From: Archegozetes longisetosus
Taxonomy: Eukaryota > Arthropoda > Arachnida > Sarcoptiformes > Trhypochthoniidae
Length of the DNA: 64,000 bases
Reading direction: 5' to 3'
NCBI GenBank assembly: GCA_018873245.2
Contig: JAEMBT020000008.1
Coordinates: 3,830,001-3,894,000, forward strand
Part shown: in pieces, positions 38,106 through 48,923 of the stretch
How the letters are laid out: each line of letters starts with the position of its first letter
Numbering within the stretch: position 1 is the first letter of the stretch
Notes under the pieces: generated by a model
Database searches by the model: none
What the model was told of the DNA's origin: nothing
What the model saw: the letters and a program-made list of their open reading frames with translations, nothing else
Program-made: the position numbers and the translations under genes

Positions 38106-38843
38106 TGGAAGGGTCAAACTTGCATTTATATATATATAGATATATATTACTCGTTCAGTCTAAATATATACTACAATACCAATTGCAAGGTCATCTAAGG
38201 TCAAATAAAGGATTTCGGTTATCTGAGATAAGCAAGCAATCATTAAATCGTTCGATGCAGCTTGACGAGATTAAGTCATACTCACCGCTCTAAATCAACA
38301 GTTTACTGAGATACTCACGATAAATGATATGCATTGGGTAAAAGTAATCTAAACTTCAGCTTCTTTGAGGTTCGTGACAACTTTTATCCCACCCCCTACA
38401 TGCACACAATAGCAGGAAATTGAAGATGTAATTGTGGTAGTGACAAATGTTAAGCGCATCCTCATCAATTTCTAGCATAGCGATAAAACAAAAAAGCCCA
38501 TAATTACTATAAGAGTAAATTTGACTACTCTCCATAAAAGCTAAATATTAAATTTACGTAGAGAACTAACTAACAAACACCACCTAACAAATAAAAATAA
38601 ACTTAGAAACTTGAGCAATCAAAACAAAGTAGATAACAACTAAAAACTAAAATAAACTGACACAATATAAAAGATCTAGCTAATAAAAACTAACCTAACT
38701 AAACAAATCTACCTTAACCTAACCTAGTCTAACTTAGCATACTATAGACTAACATAAACTAAATCGGTCTATTCAACACATGTTTTTTCGTGAATATATC
38801 AAAAATCATTTGACTTATGACAATGAATATCTACAGTCTTTAA
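38106..38843. other. Spacer with CCTAA-type patch
   Basis: TAACCTAACTAAAC... at about 38692-38750 is another degenerate TTAGG-like tract. The ORF at 38066-38293 begins inside the MITE fragment and looks random. Confidence 0.35.
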
Positions 38844-39429
38844 CAAAACTTACTGACCCAATTTTTTGGGTTTTTCAAGTACTAAGAGTTGATGGATTTT
38901 GATGAAATTTATTTTGAATAAACTGAATATTGGGAAGAACATTGTGGTAAATGGGTGTTGAAATTGCTTTAAAATAGGTAAATTATTCAAGCAAACTCTA
39001 CCAGATAAATCTTATTATAATCTTCGAATTCTGATGAACGGAGACTAAGCTAGATAAGAGTTGATTAGATACGTGTATTTTTGTTTCACTTGAATATTTT
39101 TTATCTCAGAATTATAAGTCTAAATACCTGGAATATTTTATTTTTCAAATATTAAGGCTTGTAACTCTCAGACAAACAATATTTGAGTGAAATAAAAATA
39201 CACATATCTAATCATTTTTTGTCTAGTTTAGCTTCCATTCATCAGTCTTCGAAAATCGTCATCAGACTTCTCTGACAAAACTTGAATAATTCACCTATTT
39301 TAAAAGGAATTTCAACGCCCACTTACCACAATGTTCTTCCCAATATGCAGTTTATTCAAAATAAATTTCATCAAAATCCATCAATTCTTGGTACTTGAAA
39401 CCCCCATAAAATCGGGTCAGTTAGTTTTG
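38844..39429. mobile_element. Foldback element, 586 bp, upstream of the kinase exon
   Basis: The left arm (38844-39100) and right arm (about 39150-39429) are inverted copies. Shared blocks include TTGATGGATTTTGATGAAAT, ATTGGGAAGAACATTGTGGT and ACGTGTATTTTTGTTTCACT (or variants). The ends are CAAAACTTACTGACC and its near-inverse. No TSD was seen. Beyond the right arm, 39430-39667 reads on the minus strand as short broken pieces (KWTILMFHSTWWTSS) of something I cannot name. Confidence 0.75.
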
Positions 39430-39667
39430 CCAATGACTTTACTCATTGAACTCGTCCATCATGTAGAATGGAACATCAAGATGGTCCATTTATGCACACA
39501 GGTAATCGAAATCCGCTACTTATCCTTGGGTAATCTTGAAATCTGCAAAACATATGTCATAGTTGAAGTACATTCTTTCTCTGCCGTCCCTAAAAGCTTA
39601 TATACACCCATAAATTTTGATTTCAATGAATCATCTATTAACTTCTTCAATTTTAACTGGATAAAGA

Positions 39668-40668
39668 TGAGGATGACAATGTATGGAGAGAATTGGAAAT
39701 AATATCTCAATTGAAGAGCATTTATATTGTGAAGTTTGTTGAAGCTTTTATAGAAAAAATTAATATTGAAAAGGTTGAAAATCTTGTGATAAACGAAGCG
39801 AAAGTGAAAGAAAATTTTATGAAAAGTCCATCAGAGAATACCTTCTTATACATTGTAACTGAACTTTGCACGTGCAATTTACAAGATCGTATAGATTTAC
39901 TAAGGGAAAAGTATTCTCAAATTAATAAGAAATTCTCAAACCCAGTTGGATATTACTTGGCCAGTCAATTGTTCTTCGAAATTGTCCAGGCAGTCGAATA
40001 CTTACACAAACTTCCCTCTCCTATAATTCACCGTGATTTGAAGCCTACGAATATTCTTTTAACTGATGGTAGGCATGATAGATTTGTGAAAATTGGTGAT
40101 TTCGGTTTAGCCACATTTCATTCCAAAGATAGCAATACTCATACAAAATATGTAGGGACTTTTCGTTTCATGGCTCCTGAAGTAAAATTTGGATGGTCTT
40201 ATGACACTTCAGCCGATATTTACAGTCTAGGGTTCATTATGTTAGATCTTTTCAATTTGGACATCAATAAGTAAGATATATATTATTGTGTTAATAAATT
40301 GACAAAATTAAATTAATAAATAGAGTAAATAAAACTATCATTAAAATATCATAATCTTTGAAAACTGTTAGTCTTCTTTATGAAATTTTGTTTATATTTG
40401 TAGTGAATTGAAAGAACACGAATACCCAGAACTCAAATCGAAATATAAAGCGTTAATGAAGTTGATCAAGATGTGTACTCAAACAAGAATGCAAAAGAGA
40501 CCTAATAGTGAGAAAATTTTGCAGAATATGAAAAAATATACCTTGAACAAGATAAAAATTGTTCTTAAATCAATTCCTGAAATTTCCAGAGAATCTGTGA
40601 AAAAACGGGTCAAAGACTTCTCAAGAAAAGAGTTTCTTCAAAAGAGGCTGAGAGTGATTGAGGAATGA
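39668..40668 (+). CDS. eIF2-alpha-kinase-like Ser/Thr kinase lacking the N-lobe start
   Basis: Two exons (39668-40270 and 40404-40668; donor GTAAGA, acceptor TTTGTAG, phase 2) code helix alpha-C through the C-lobe. Counting from Met at 39693: hinge YIVTELCTCNL near 53-63, HRDLKPTN at 113-120, DFGLA at 136-140, VGTFRFMAPE at 154-163 and SADIYSLG at 173-180. A second exon follows with a basic, helical C-terminus. Catalytic Asp, DFG and APE are intact. The glycine loop and ATP-binding Lys are not found upstream, where a foldback element ends about 240 bases away. The activation segment and insert-like loop resemble the PEK/GCN2/HRI class, which phosphorylates eIF2-alpha under stress. Either the 5' exons lie further off or were missed, or this is a truncated copy. 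The start at 39668 is inferred from an AAAG acceptor. Confidence 0.7.
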
Positions 40669-40993
40669 GTTCTAGAAATTATTAAATAGTTACTCAATAT
40701 TTATGCTGTCCTGATTTGTCTTAAATTATATATCTTATAAGTTATGTTGAAAATTCTGGTTCTCAAAAATCTTTATTTCTAATATAAAATTTCGACATTT
40801 TGTTTTTTAGAATAATGTTATTTCGTAAATAGACTGTAAATACCTAGTATTCACATTCAATTCTCTTATACTAATACCTCGCAATGTTTTTACTATTACT
40901 ACTAAACTTCTACTTAATGCAAAAGTAATGATATTGCTATATTTAATTTTTGATGAAAGTTGTAAATATGTTTGTTATATAATTACTCAATAG

Positions 40994-40999
40994 AATAAA
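40994..40999 (+). terminator. AATAAA signal downstream of the kinase
   Basis: It lies 326 bases after the stop at 40666-40668 and only three bases before the target duplication of the giant Merlin element. If used, the insertion falls at or just past the end of this transcript. It could also be chance in AT-rich DNA. Confidence 0.3.
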
Positions 41000-41317
41000 A
41001 ATAGTGGATGGGTGAATCCGGGCTAATGGGTCTAAGGGGGTTTTCGACCTCCCACCCCGAATGTGATACATCATTGGATTCAGTTCTTTGAGCTGAACAT
41101 ATTGATACCTCAGCTGGCCAATTATGTCAAGTGGTTACCGAGATATATCCGAACCGAACGATATCGTTCGCTCTCCTTCACTACTACAGCTCGAACACCC
41201 AAATTTTTCAAGTCTACACCCATAGGAGGAGTTCCATGTCGTTTGACCAACTTTTAGAGTTTTCATCAAACTCTAAAACCCGAAATTAATGTAATGCAAA
41301 ACGAAACCAATTTTTTC

Positions 41318-41580
41318 CTTCTATGAACAAGGAGTAGAGCGCTATACCCGCTCTACATAAGCAATTTGACGATATTAACGTGCAGAAATTAGCGACATTA
41401 TCGATCCGTCTCTATTCTCGACTCGTGTAGAACCAATCACAAAGCAGAGAATCGTTTTATTATCGTTAATATCGTCAAATTGCCTATATAAGTAGGTACA
41501 GCTTCGCGCGCGACTCTTTCACTCTTGTCCATAGAAGGAGAAGGCAGAAGGAGTTCTACCTTAGCAGAGGACTGACGCGA
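41318..41580. repeat. Promoter-like palindromic module P1 (degenerate left arm)
   Basis: The right arm has a TATATAAG box at 41485-41492, then GCTTCGCGCGCGACTC, then an AGAAGGAG-rich leader and ACCTTAGCAGAGGACTGACG. The left arm is the inverse but decayed (ACATAAGC instead of TATATAGG). The middle holds ATCGTTAATATCGT-type repeats. About 41678-41960 beyond it are three direct repeats of 133-137 bp (ACAAGTATGAAACAAACTGA and variants). Confidence 0.6.
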
Positions 41581-42369
41581 AGTGAAGAGATATAGTGTAT
41601 ATTGCATAATATATATTATATAATGATAGAGATCATTGAATCCAACTTAATTTTCAGTTCGTCTCCAAATGAAACTTACAAGTATGAAACAAACTGAATC
41701 GATATGTTTTACGCTCTTTTAGACAAATAGAATGTCTAGAAATTGAAATTCATAGGCATTCTTTAAGTTCGCTTAATTAAATTTCGACCAATTCTCTATG
41801 TGTAAAACATACAAGTTTTAGAACAAACTGAAACAAAATTTTTTGTGCTCTTTTCGACAAGTAGCATATCTAAAAATGAAAATCCATATTCTTTAAGTTG
41901 GGATCGGTTAAATTTATTTTAAATCTATTCATGCATAAGTGAGACATACAAATTTTGAAACGAATCGAAAGAAAAATTCCGATTCGAAGATTGAACTAAA
42001 TTTTGTCCGAAGATTCACAAGCGATAGTACCAATAATATCGAACGTATATGAATATTGTGCAATGTTCAGGATCAATATTTTTTTAATTGGTAACTTATT
42101 GTGATAACTGAAACATGAGGAATACTACTGTCGATATCGGTTTGTGCAGGAATAGTTAAAATTTGTTTTAAACGTCGACTGGAAAATAATTTATTTGATT
42201 CGTTTGAAGTAAAAATTTGTAGACCGCATTGAGACATAAGTTAAAAATAAATTAAAGATGCCGACTGAATTGTCTAAGAATATTTGCTAGGCAAATCCCT
42301 AGAGAAGTAAAAATGTTTCCCTTCGACTTTTTCATAATTTATAAACCGCATAAAAGACGAATATATTTA

Positions 42370-42910
42370 AAACATTTGGTTCCTACAATCTCGATTAATG
42401 AAATTATATATATAATATTATATAAAGATTGTAGAATATGCATTATACGCTCACACATGAATTTCTGCACTCTGCTTCGGCATTTCCCTATCTCTCTCTC
42501 TCTCTCTACTACTATGAACTGACGATAGTATAGATAGTCGCCTAGCTCAGATTTACCTTTTTCAAGTTCGTGAAATTTCAATTTCCCTCGATCGAATTTG
42601 TTTCGAAACTTGTAAACTAAATAAAGAGGAAAATAAGTTTAAAATAATCTTGGTTCATACAGTCCTGGTTCATGAAATTATATATATAATATATTGTACA
42701 ATATGTATTACACATAAATACATAAATCTCTCCGCGTCGCCCTTTCTCTCTCCTACAATGAACTGACGATAGTATAGACAGTCACCTAGTCAAGAGTTAT
42801 CTCTTCAAACTCATAAAGTTTCACTCGAAAAAAATATTTCTCTCGATCGAATTTGTTTCAAAACTTTCAAACTACATAAAGAGACGAATAGGTTCAAGAT
42901 AATAAACCTA
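42370..42910. repeat. Two tandem ~260-290-bp repeat units
   Basis: Each unit runs from GAAATTATATATATAATAT through a CTCTCT tract, TGAACTGACGATAGTATAGA and CGATCGAATTTGTTTC to ATAAAGAG. Further partial units recur at 43565-43776 and 44115-44240. In the inverse sense they lie downstream of the left-facing TATA boxes of P2 and P3, so they could be transcribed leader or body sequence. Reading frames in them are short. Confidence 0.6.
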
Positions 42911-42960
42911 TTCATTATATATATTATATATTACGCAATATATATTATATCTTTTCACTC

Positions 42961-43307
42961 TGCGTCGGCCTTCTGCTAAGGTAGAACTCCTTCTACCTTC
43001 TCCTTCTATGGACAAGGAGTGAAAGAGTCGCGCGCGAAGCTATACCTGCTTATATAGGCAGTTTGACGATATTAACGTTAATACGATAATTTGATAATAG
43101 AACGATTCTCTGCTTTGTGATTGGTTCTAAGTCAGTCGAGAATAAAGACTAATCGATATTATCGTTATCTTGCGCATATCGGTATCGTTAACTTGTGTAC
43201 GTTAATATCCTTGTATATAATAATATCGTTAATTTTGGAGGATAATGCCGTCAAATCGCCTATATAAGTAGGTATAGCTTCGCGCGCGACTCTTTCACTC
43301 TAGACTG
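42961..43307. repeat. Promoter-like palindromic module P2
   Basis: The left-facing arm 42961-43075 has GAGTCGCGCGCGAAGC and an inverted TATATAAG (43049-43056). The right-facing arm 43245-43307 has TATATAAG at 43261-43268 and the same CGCGCGCGACTC block. Between them are CGTTAATATC-type repeats. The two TATA boxes face outward, as in a divergent promoter. The right arm is cut off after CTCTTTCACTC. Confidence 0.65.
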
Positions 43308-43776
43308 CAAGAGTATATTTTACGATAATATCGTTAGTGCCACAATAATTAAAGATATATTTCTAACATGAAAAAAATTTTTCTCTCTGCTCTATCTGTA
43401 AAATTTTGCTGCTACAAGCATTGTTCTTTTTGTCTGCTTATCTAAAACATTGATTTGAAGAACTTTCCCCTATTAATTTTGTATCAAATTTTGTAAACTA
43501 CATGAAGCGTCGAGGCAATCTGCACTCGACAACCTGCGTTAGAGGAGCATAAAAGATTTCCCTTAAATCCAATTTGTTTCACAAATTATAAATTACACAC
43601 AGAGGCGAATAGGTTTAAGTAAACTACTTAGTTTCTACAATCCCTGGTCATGAAATTATATATAATTCATATATGTGTATGTAATTATATTGTACAATAT
43701 GCATTACACATGAATACATAAATCTCTCCGCGTCGCCCTTTCTCTCTCTTACAATGAACTGACGGCAGTATAGACG

Positions 43777-44114
43777 AAGTCTGTTGGCGTAGTGGTCAAA
43801 ACACTGACAGAGCAACCCTTGGGGAGCGGGTTCGAATCCCACTGTGGCGTACTGCTTCCTTCTACCCAGGTAATACTGGGCCTGGAGGGAAGAGAAGGCT
43901 CAGGGGGATCTTCGACGACCGCGGTCCCAAACCGAGGGACGTAACTCGGTAGAGTCTGGTCTCTGAGACCACCATACGACAGACTCGGAGGGCCCAGGTG
44001 TGTCCTCTTAAAACTGTGACACTATCCTCGCTGCGATACCACTGAGTAAAAGCGGCGACCCCTGGCCTTAGTTGTGGGCTGTGCAGGGGGAAACAACAAC
44101 AGAAAGCTACCAAA
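43777..44114 (+). mobile_element. tRNA-derived SINE, 338 bp, with 13-bp target duplication
   Basis: It is GC-rich against an AT-rich background. A-box TGGCGTAGTGG (43785-43795) and B-box GGTTCGAATCC (43829-43839) form an RNA polymerase III promoter. The body follows and the 3' end is GGGGGAAACAACAACAGAAA-rich. The target duplication GGCAGTATAGACG is perfect at 43764-43776 and 44115-44127, as expected for LINE-driven insertion. It splits a tandem repeat unit of the giant Merlin element, so it is younger than that unit. Confidence 0.88.
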
Positions 44115-44339
44115 GGCAGTATAGACGGTCGCTTAGCTCAGAGCTATCTCTTCAAACTCATAAAATTTCAAACTCGCAAAAATATTTTCCTTGATCGAAT
44201 TTGTTTTAAAACTTGCAAACTACATAAAGAGACGAATAGGTACGACATAAAATTGGCTTCTATGATCCCCTTCATTAAATATATTATATATAGTATACAT
44301 GATTTATTACACAATATATATTATATCTCTTCACTCCGC

Positions 44340-44830
44340 GTCAGTCCTCTGCTAAGTTAGAACTCCTTCTACCTTCTCCTTCTATGGACAAGGAGTGAAA
44401 GAGTCGCGCACGAAGCTATACCTACCTATATAGGCAGTTTGACGATATTAACGTGACCATGTGAACGTTAATATCGTTATAGAACAAGTCTCTGCTTTGT
44501 GATTGGTTTATTTTCTTCTGTAGAGAATAGAGACGGATCGATATTACCGTTAATTTGTTAACCTAAGTATCGTTAATTCTTGCACGTTAGTATCGTTCAT
44601 TTGTGTACGTTAACATCGTCGTGTACGTTAACATCGTCGTGCACGTTAACATCGTCGTATACGTTAACATCGTCGTATACGTTAACATCGTCGTATACGT
44701 TAATATCGTCAAACTGCCTATATAAGCAGGTATAGCTTCGCGCGCGACTCTCACTCCTTGTCTATAGAAGGAGAAGCTAGAAGGAGTTCTACCTTAGCAG
44801 AGGACTGACGCGGAGTAAAGAGATATAATG
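44340..44830. repeat. Promoter-like palindromic module P3 with 18-bp tandem repeats
   Basis: The left-facing TATA box is at 44426-44433 and the right-facing TATATAAG at 44719-44726. Each continues outward into CGCGCGACTC and then the GAAGGAG/ACCTTAGCAGAGGACTGACG leader. The centre includes at least six tandem copies of an 18-bp unit, TACGTTAACATCGTCGTR, at about 44605-44711. The CTCTGCTTTGTGATTGG block is shared with P2. This is the most complete module. Confidence 0.7.
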
Positions 44831-45219
44831 TGTATGGCATAATAAATATTATATAAAATATAAAATAATATATCGTACACTGAAATCATGGAAGCCAGTT
44901 ATGTTTTAATTCGCTTCATGGAGTCTACAAGTTTTAAATCCGATCGAAGGAAACAAGAATTTATTCACAGACAAGCTAGTCGGTGTTCAATGCGACTTCA
45001 AATCTTCACATTGACGAAAAAAAGAATTATTTTCTAGCTAGAAATCAATTTTGAGTTCCTACTCCATGTCATAGTATCGAACGTGCCGACAATTGTAAAT
45101 ATATATTGTATCAGTCTGCATGATAAGTTCCTTATTTTATGATTTCATTATAACTTGATCCAATGATCCTGGTTAGTGTTTCTGTTATAGGACTAGTCTT
45201 AAAATATATTAAAATTAAA

Positions 45220-46448
45220 GGTTAACCGGGAAGTTTTGTGGCACTCGACCATAAAAATCGGGTGATGGTGTCATTTGATAGTACTTTATGAGACGAGTCC
45301 AAAAAGGTCACCACCATGAGGCTCCGCCCACCCGATATCGAACCACGCCCATTTTTTATTTTAGCCACTCCCACCGACTCCACCCCCACAATATGGGTCT
45401 CAAAGGAAAGGTCTCAGTGAGTAGAGTCCATTGGTAAAAATCGCGTGATTATAGGATGCATACTTCCTGAGAAATTGACTAAAAACACTCTTATATTCTA
45501 CGACCATATTGCAATACATCGAGAATTGACATTGTTAACCAAATCTGAGACAAACTACTAGTTTGGTAATGTTTAATCTGACATTTTTGTATGTAAACAA
45601 AGTCCGAATGATCTAACAAAACATTTTGTCAACCTATGTATATACAAATGTTAAAACAATTACAACATAAATCATCTCTAAGTCAACAATGTCAATTTTC
45701 GATGTATTGCAAAGAGAGTTCCGACCCAATCTTTTAGGAATTATATATTAGATAGTGTACTACTGTTAGAATAAAAGAGATCGGGTCGGAACCCTTGTGG
45801 CAACATTTCGGAATAAGTATTTGAAGTTTTTGAATTTTTGAATTATTCTCTCATATAGGGTTAATTGAGAATTTCACTCTATCGTTAAATACTCTTGATT
45901 GCCATCTCTTAATATGCAAAGTTTCATTAAATTATGTTTGCGCGTTTTTGAGTTATAAGCGTTTAAAGATTTTACATTTTTCGGTTTTGTCAGCTTCCCG
46001 TAGCACTTTTGTGAAATTTCTTCAGCCATTTGCTTCACTAGTGACCCTCAAGGTTCACACAAAATTTGATCAAAATTGGTTTATGGGCCGATTCTCTATG
46101 GAAGTACGGAAAACTTCTTTTTATATTAGTCAACAATGTCAATTCTCGATGTATTGCAATATGGTCGTAGAATATAAGAGTGTTTTTAGTCAATTTCTCA
46201 GGAAGTATGCATCCTATAATCACGCGATTTTTACCAATGGACTCTACTCACTGAGACCTTTCCTTTGAGACCCATATTGTGGGGGTGGAGTCGGTGGGAG
46301 TGGCTAAAATAAAAAATGGGCGTGGTTCGATATCGGGTGGGCGGAGCCTCATGGTGGTGACCTTTTTGGACTCGTCTCATAATGTACTATCAAATGACAC
46401 CATCACCCGATTTTTATGGTCGAGTGCCACAAAACTTCCCGGTTAACC
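45220..46448. mobile_element. Foldback element, 1229 bp, with near-perfect ~325-bp arms
   Basis: Arms 45220-45545 and about 46124-46448 are inverted copies with almost no mismatches over 320 bases (one difference is CTTTATGAGA against CATTATGAGA). The ends are GGTTAACCGGGAAGTTTTGT and its inverse. The 8-bp target duplication AAATTAAA (45212-45219, 46449-46456) is perfect. The middle contains its own hairpin (GTTCCGACCCAATCTTTT and inverse, about 45717-45800). Short ORFs read through the arms but show no domain. An 8-bp TSD fits Merlin or hAT mobilisation. It is homologous to the arms at 50236-51316. Confidence 0.88.
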
Positions 46449-47280
46449 AAATTAAATATATATAGAAATTAAAAATATATTTCTAACTTGAAAAAGAATT
46501 TTCTCTCTGCTCTATCTGTAAAATTTTGCTGCTACAAGCATTGTCCTTTTTGTCTGCTTATGAAATTTCAGACTCGAAAAAATTATTTCCTTCGATCGAA
46601 TTTGTTTCAAAACTTGCAAAACAATATTATTATATACAAGGAGATTAACGTACACAAGTTAACGATACCGATATGCGCAAGATAACGATAATATCGATTA
46701 GTCTTTATTCTCGACTGACTTAGAACCAATCACAAAGCAGAGAATCGTTCTATTATCAAATTATCGTATTAACGTTAATATCGTCAAACTGCCTACATAA
46801 GCAGGTATAGCTTCGCGCGCGACTCTTTCACTCCTTGTCCATAGAAGGAGAAGGTAGAAGGAGTTCTACCTTAGCAGAAGACTGACGCGGGGTGAAGAGA
46901 TATAATGTGTATGGCATAATATATAATATAAAAAATAATATATCGTACACTGAAATCATAGAAGCCAATTATATTTTCATTCATTTCTTCATGGAGTCTA
47001 CAAGTTTTAAATTCGATCGAAGGAAACCAGAATTCATTCAATCCAGTCGGTCTTCAATACGACCTCCAAATTTAGACGAAAAAAGAATTATTTCCTAGCT
47101 TGAAATCAATTTTACTTTCCTACTCTATGTCTTAGTATCGAACGTGCCTGCAATTGTAAATATACACTGTATCAGTCTGCATAATAAATTTTATAATTTC
47201 GTTGTAACTTGATCCAATGATCCTGTCTAGTGTTTCTGTTATAGAACTAGTCTTAAAATCATGATCAGTTTTATGACTTG
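46449..47280. repeat. Promoter-like module P4 (single arm) and leader copy
   Basis: 46622-46790 is the inverse of 43060-43232 in P2. The right-facing arm has TACATAAG (46794-46801, a mutated TATA box), CGCGCGCGACTC and the ACCTTAGCAG leader. Its downstream stretch to 47262 is a direct copy of 44726-45211, sharing ATCGTACACTGAAATCAT and TCCAATGATCCTG. The left part (46484-46560) repeats 43372-43447. Confidence 0.6.
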
Positions 47281-47807
47281 GTGTTTCAGCTATAACTGAA
47301 TAAACAATTTTAAAGTAATAGAAATAGTATTAGATATAATCACATATTTACTATTATGTGTGCTTAAGATTAACCTTTTAAAAGTCTCCAAAGACTATAA
47401 AAGCTCTTTTCATATCGGGAAAAATCGTCACATGTATTAACTTTGCCTTCCGAAAACTCGCCAAGTACCTTTGATAAAAGTAATATCGCACACTGTTTTG
47501 CAAAATTGGCTTTTAGTGATTTCGTTTGTCTTTTTAATCTAAAACTTTCTGCACGTTTATTGGCCACATGCGTTAGAAAATAAGATTTCTCAGTCCTATT
47601 ACTACGTAGTACACTTTCAATACATGCACAAATTATGATTTTAACATTTTTACTGTGTATTTTTTAATTTCAGTTTGTCGTACATAAAAAAAGAATGAGT
47701 TATTGCCTCAGATTTTGTGCTCAATATGTCTAACATTCCGAGTGCAACGTGTTTATTTCATTGTTATTGTGATAAGAGAGTCGAAACTATGTTGTAGCGA
47801 TTCAGAA

Positions 47808-48644
47808 ATGATGAGACTTAGGAGTCAGGAGCGGCGACAGGGCGCCCTCTCAGACAAGGAGTTTCTAGATTCCTTCTATAATGAGCTAACAGTTCCCAAT
47901 TTTAAGGATAAAATCAAAACAGACTCAGACGCGCTTAGATATTGTCAATTATCAGGCATTTTACCTACCAGAGCGACTCCTCCTCCGTATTGTCCCAAAC
48001 ATCCTGACGTCGTTATGAAAATTGTAAATGAACAAAAAAGGAATAAATTGGGTTTCAGATATGTTTGTAGTTTGAAGCCTGCATGCAATATAAAAACAGA
48101 CCCCACGAAAAATACATGGTTTTATGACGCGCTCATTAGTCTTCGAGACGGTCTCCATATTATCGTATGCTTTGTAGCAGGGCTTAAGCATAGACAGGCA
48201 GTCGTAGAGGTTAAAGTCGACAAGGAAACAATTACCAATTGGTACGGCTATTTACGCGAGGTTCAGGAAATTATAATGTCTCAGCGTAGGCAAATAGGGG
48301 GAGTATACGAGGACGAAAACGGCGAAATTGTGGCGCACTTTGTAGAAGTCGACGAGACTCAGATTTGTAACCGCAAGTATAACAGAGGAAGATTTTACAA
48401 TACTGAGACACAAAGACTCTGGGTAGTGGGCGGAGTGTGCAGGCTTACTCGCCAGGCTTTTATGGTTAGAGTTCCGAACAGAAGAACGAACGTGATTGAT
48501 TATTTAGTAGATTCGAGGATAGCGTTAGGGAGTATTTTAGTGACGGACGCGGCTCGAGTTTATGAAAATATACACACTAGACTAGGAATCGAACATGAAT
48601 CAGTGAACCATAGCGTAAATTTTGTTAGTCGACGATTGGGATAA
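47808..48644 (+). CDS. Merlin transposase of the giant element, C-terminally incomplete
   Basis: The frame is open from 47703, but a start at the Met-Met pair at 47808 fits the family better (MMRLRSQERRQGALSDKEFL) and gives 278 residues. Counting from there: Cys pair and basic patch at about 62-95 (YCPKHPD, CSLKPACNI), first catalytic Asp at about 182 (HFVEVDETQICNRKYNRGRF), second Asp at about 247 (ILVTDAARVYEN), and HESVNHSVNFV near the end. In Merlin proteins that strand leads to a DPxTGAxTQxIE motif with the third acidic residue. Here the frame runs into SRRLG-stop instead. A GTTAGT at the break could be a splice donor, with SLWIVR at 48686 as a possible remnant of the missing part. The protein is probably inactive as read. 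Confidence 0.82.
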   Translation: MMRLRSQERRQGALSDKEFLDSFYNELTVPNFKDKIKTDSDALRYCQLSGILPTRATPPPYCPKHPDVVMKIVNEQKRNKLGFRYVCSLKPACNIKTDPTKNTWFYDALISLRDGLHIIVCFVAGLKHRQAVVEVKVDKETITNWYGYLREVQEIIMSQRRQIGGVYEDENGEIVAHFVEVDETQICNRKYNRGRFYNTETQRLWVVGGVCRLTRQAFMVRVPNRRTNVIDYLVDSRIALGSILVTDAARVYENIHTRLGIEHESVNHSVNFVSRRLG

Positions 48645-48865
48645 ATTATTGCGCTAGTTATTGTGTTCATTAAAAAAATATGTCTCTCTGGATCGTTCGT
48701 CTAAATCGCACTCGTTTTCAGACGCCTCTATTAGCCAATTGGCGCATTGGTTCAAAAAGTTCCCAAGAACTACTCGAGATAACGGAGGCGCCGAAATACT
48801 TAGCTAGACGTTCTACAACGCGGCGTGCCACTTCCGTCGGAAGTGGCTCGTTTTATAAGTCGACG

Positions 48866-48923
48866 AGTGTGATACATCACTGGATTCAGTTCATAGAGCT
48901 GAATCCAGTGATGTATCACACTC
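48866..48923. repeat. Perfect 25-bp-stem hairpin in the right TIR of the giant Merlin
   Basis: GAGTGTGATACATCACTGGA (plus TTCAG) is followed by about nine loop bases and its exact inverse, ending ATCACACTC. The left TIR has only a short CAG/CTG pairing at the same place. The stem could be a transposase-binding or self-folding site. Confidence 0.8.

Noticed and set aside
42313-42581. Short frames on both strands in the tandem repeat units
   Set aside because: They follow AT/CT low-complexity sequence and are not preserved between repeat units.
43862-44113. 83-codon minus-strand frame
   Set aside because: It lies entirely in the SINE; GC-rich SINE sequence gives open frames by chance.
44605-44711. 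CRISPR-like array
   Set aside because: The 18-bp units are directly tandem with no spacers and lie in eukaryotic DNA.
45948-46268. 106-codon frame in the foldback element
   Set aside because: It spans the centre and right arm, has no domain, and its mirror in the left arm is also open. It is structural repeat sequence.
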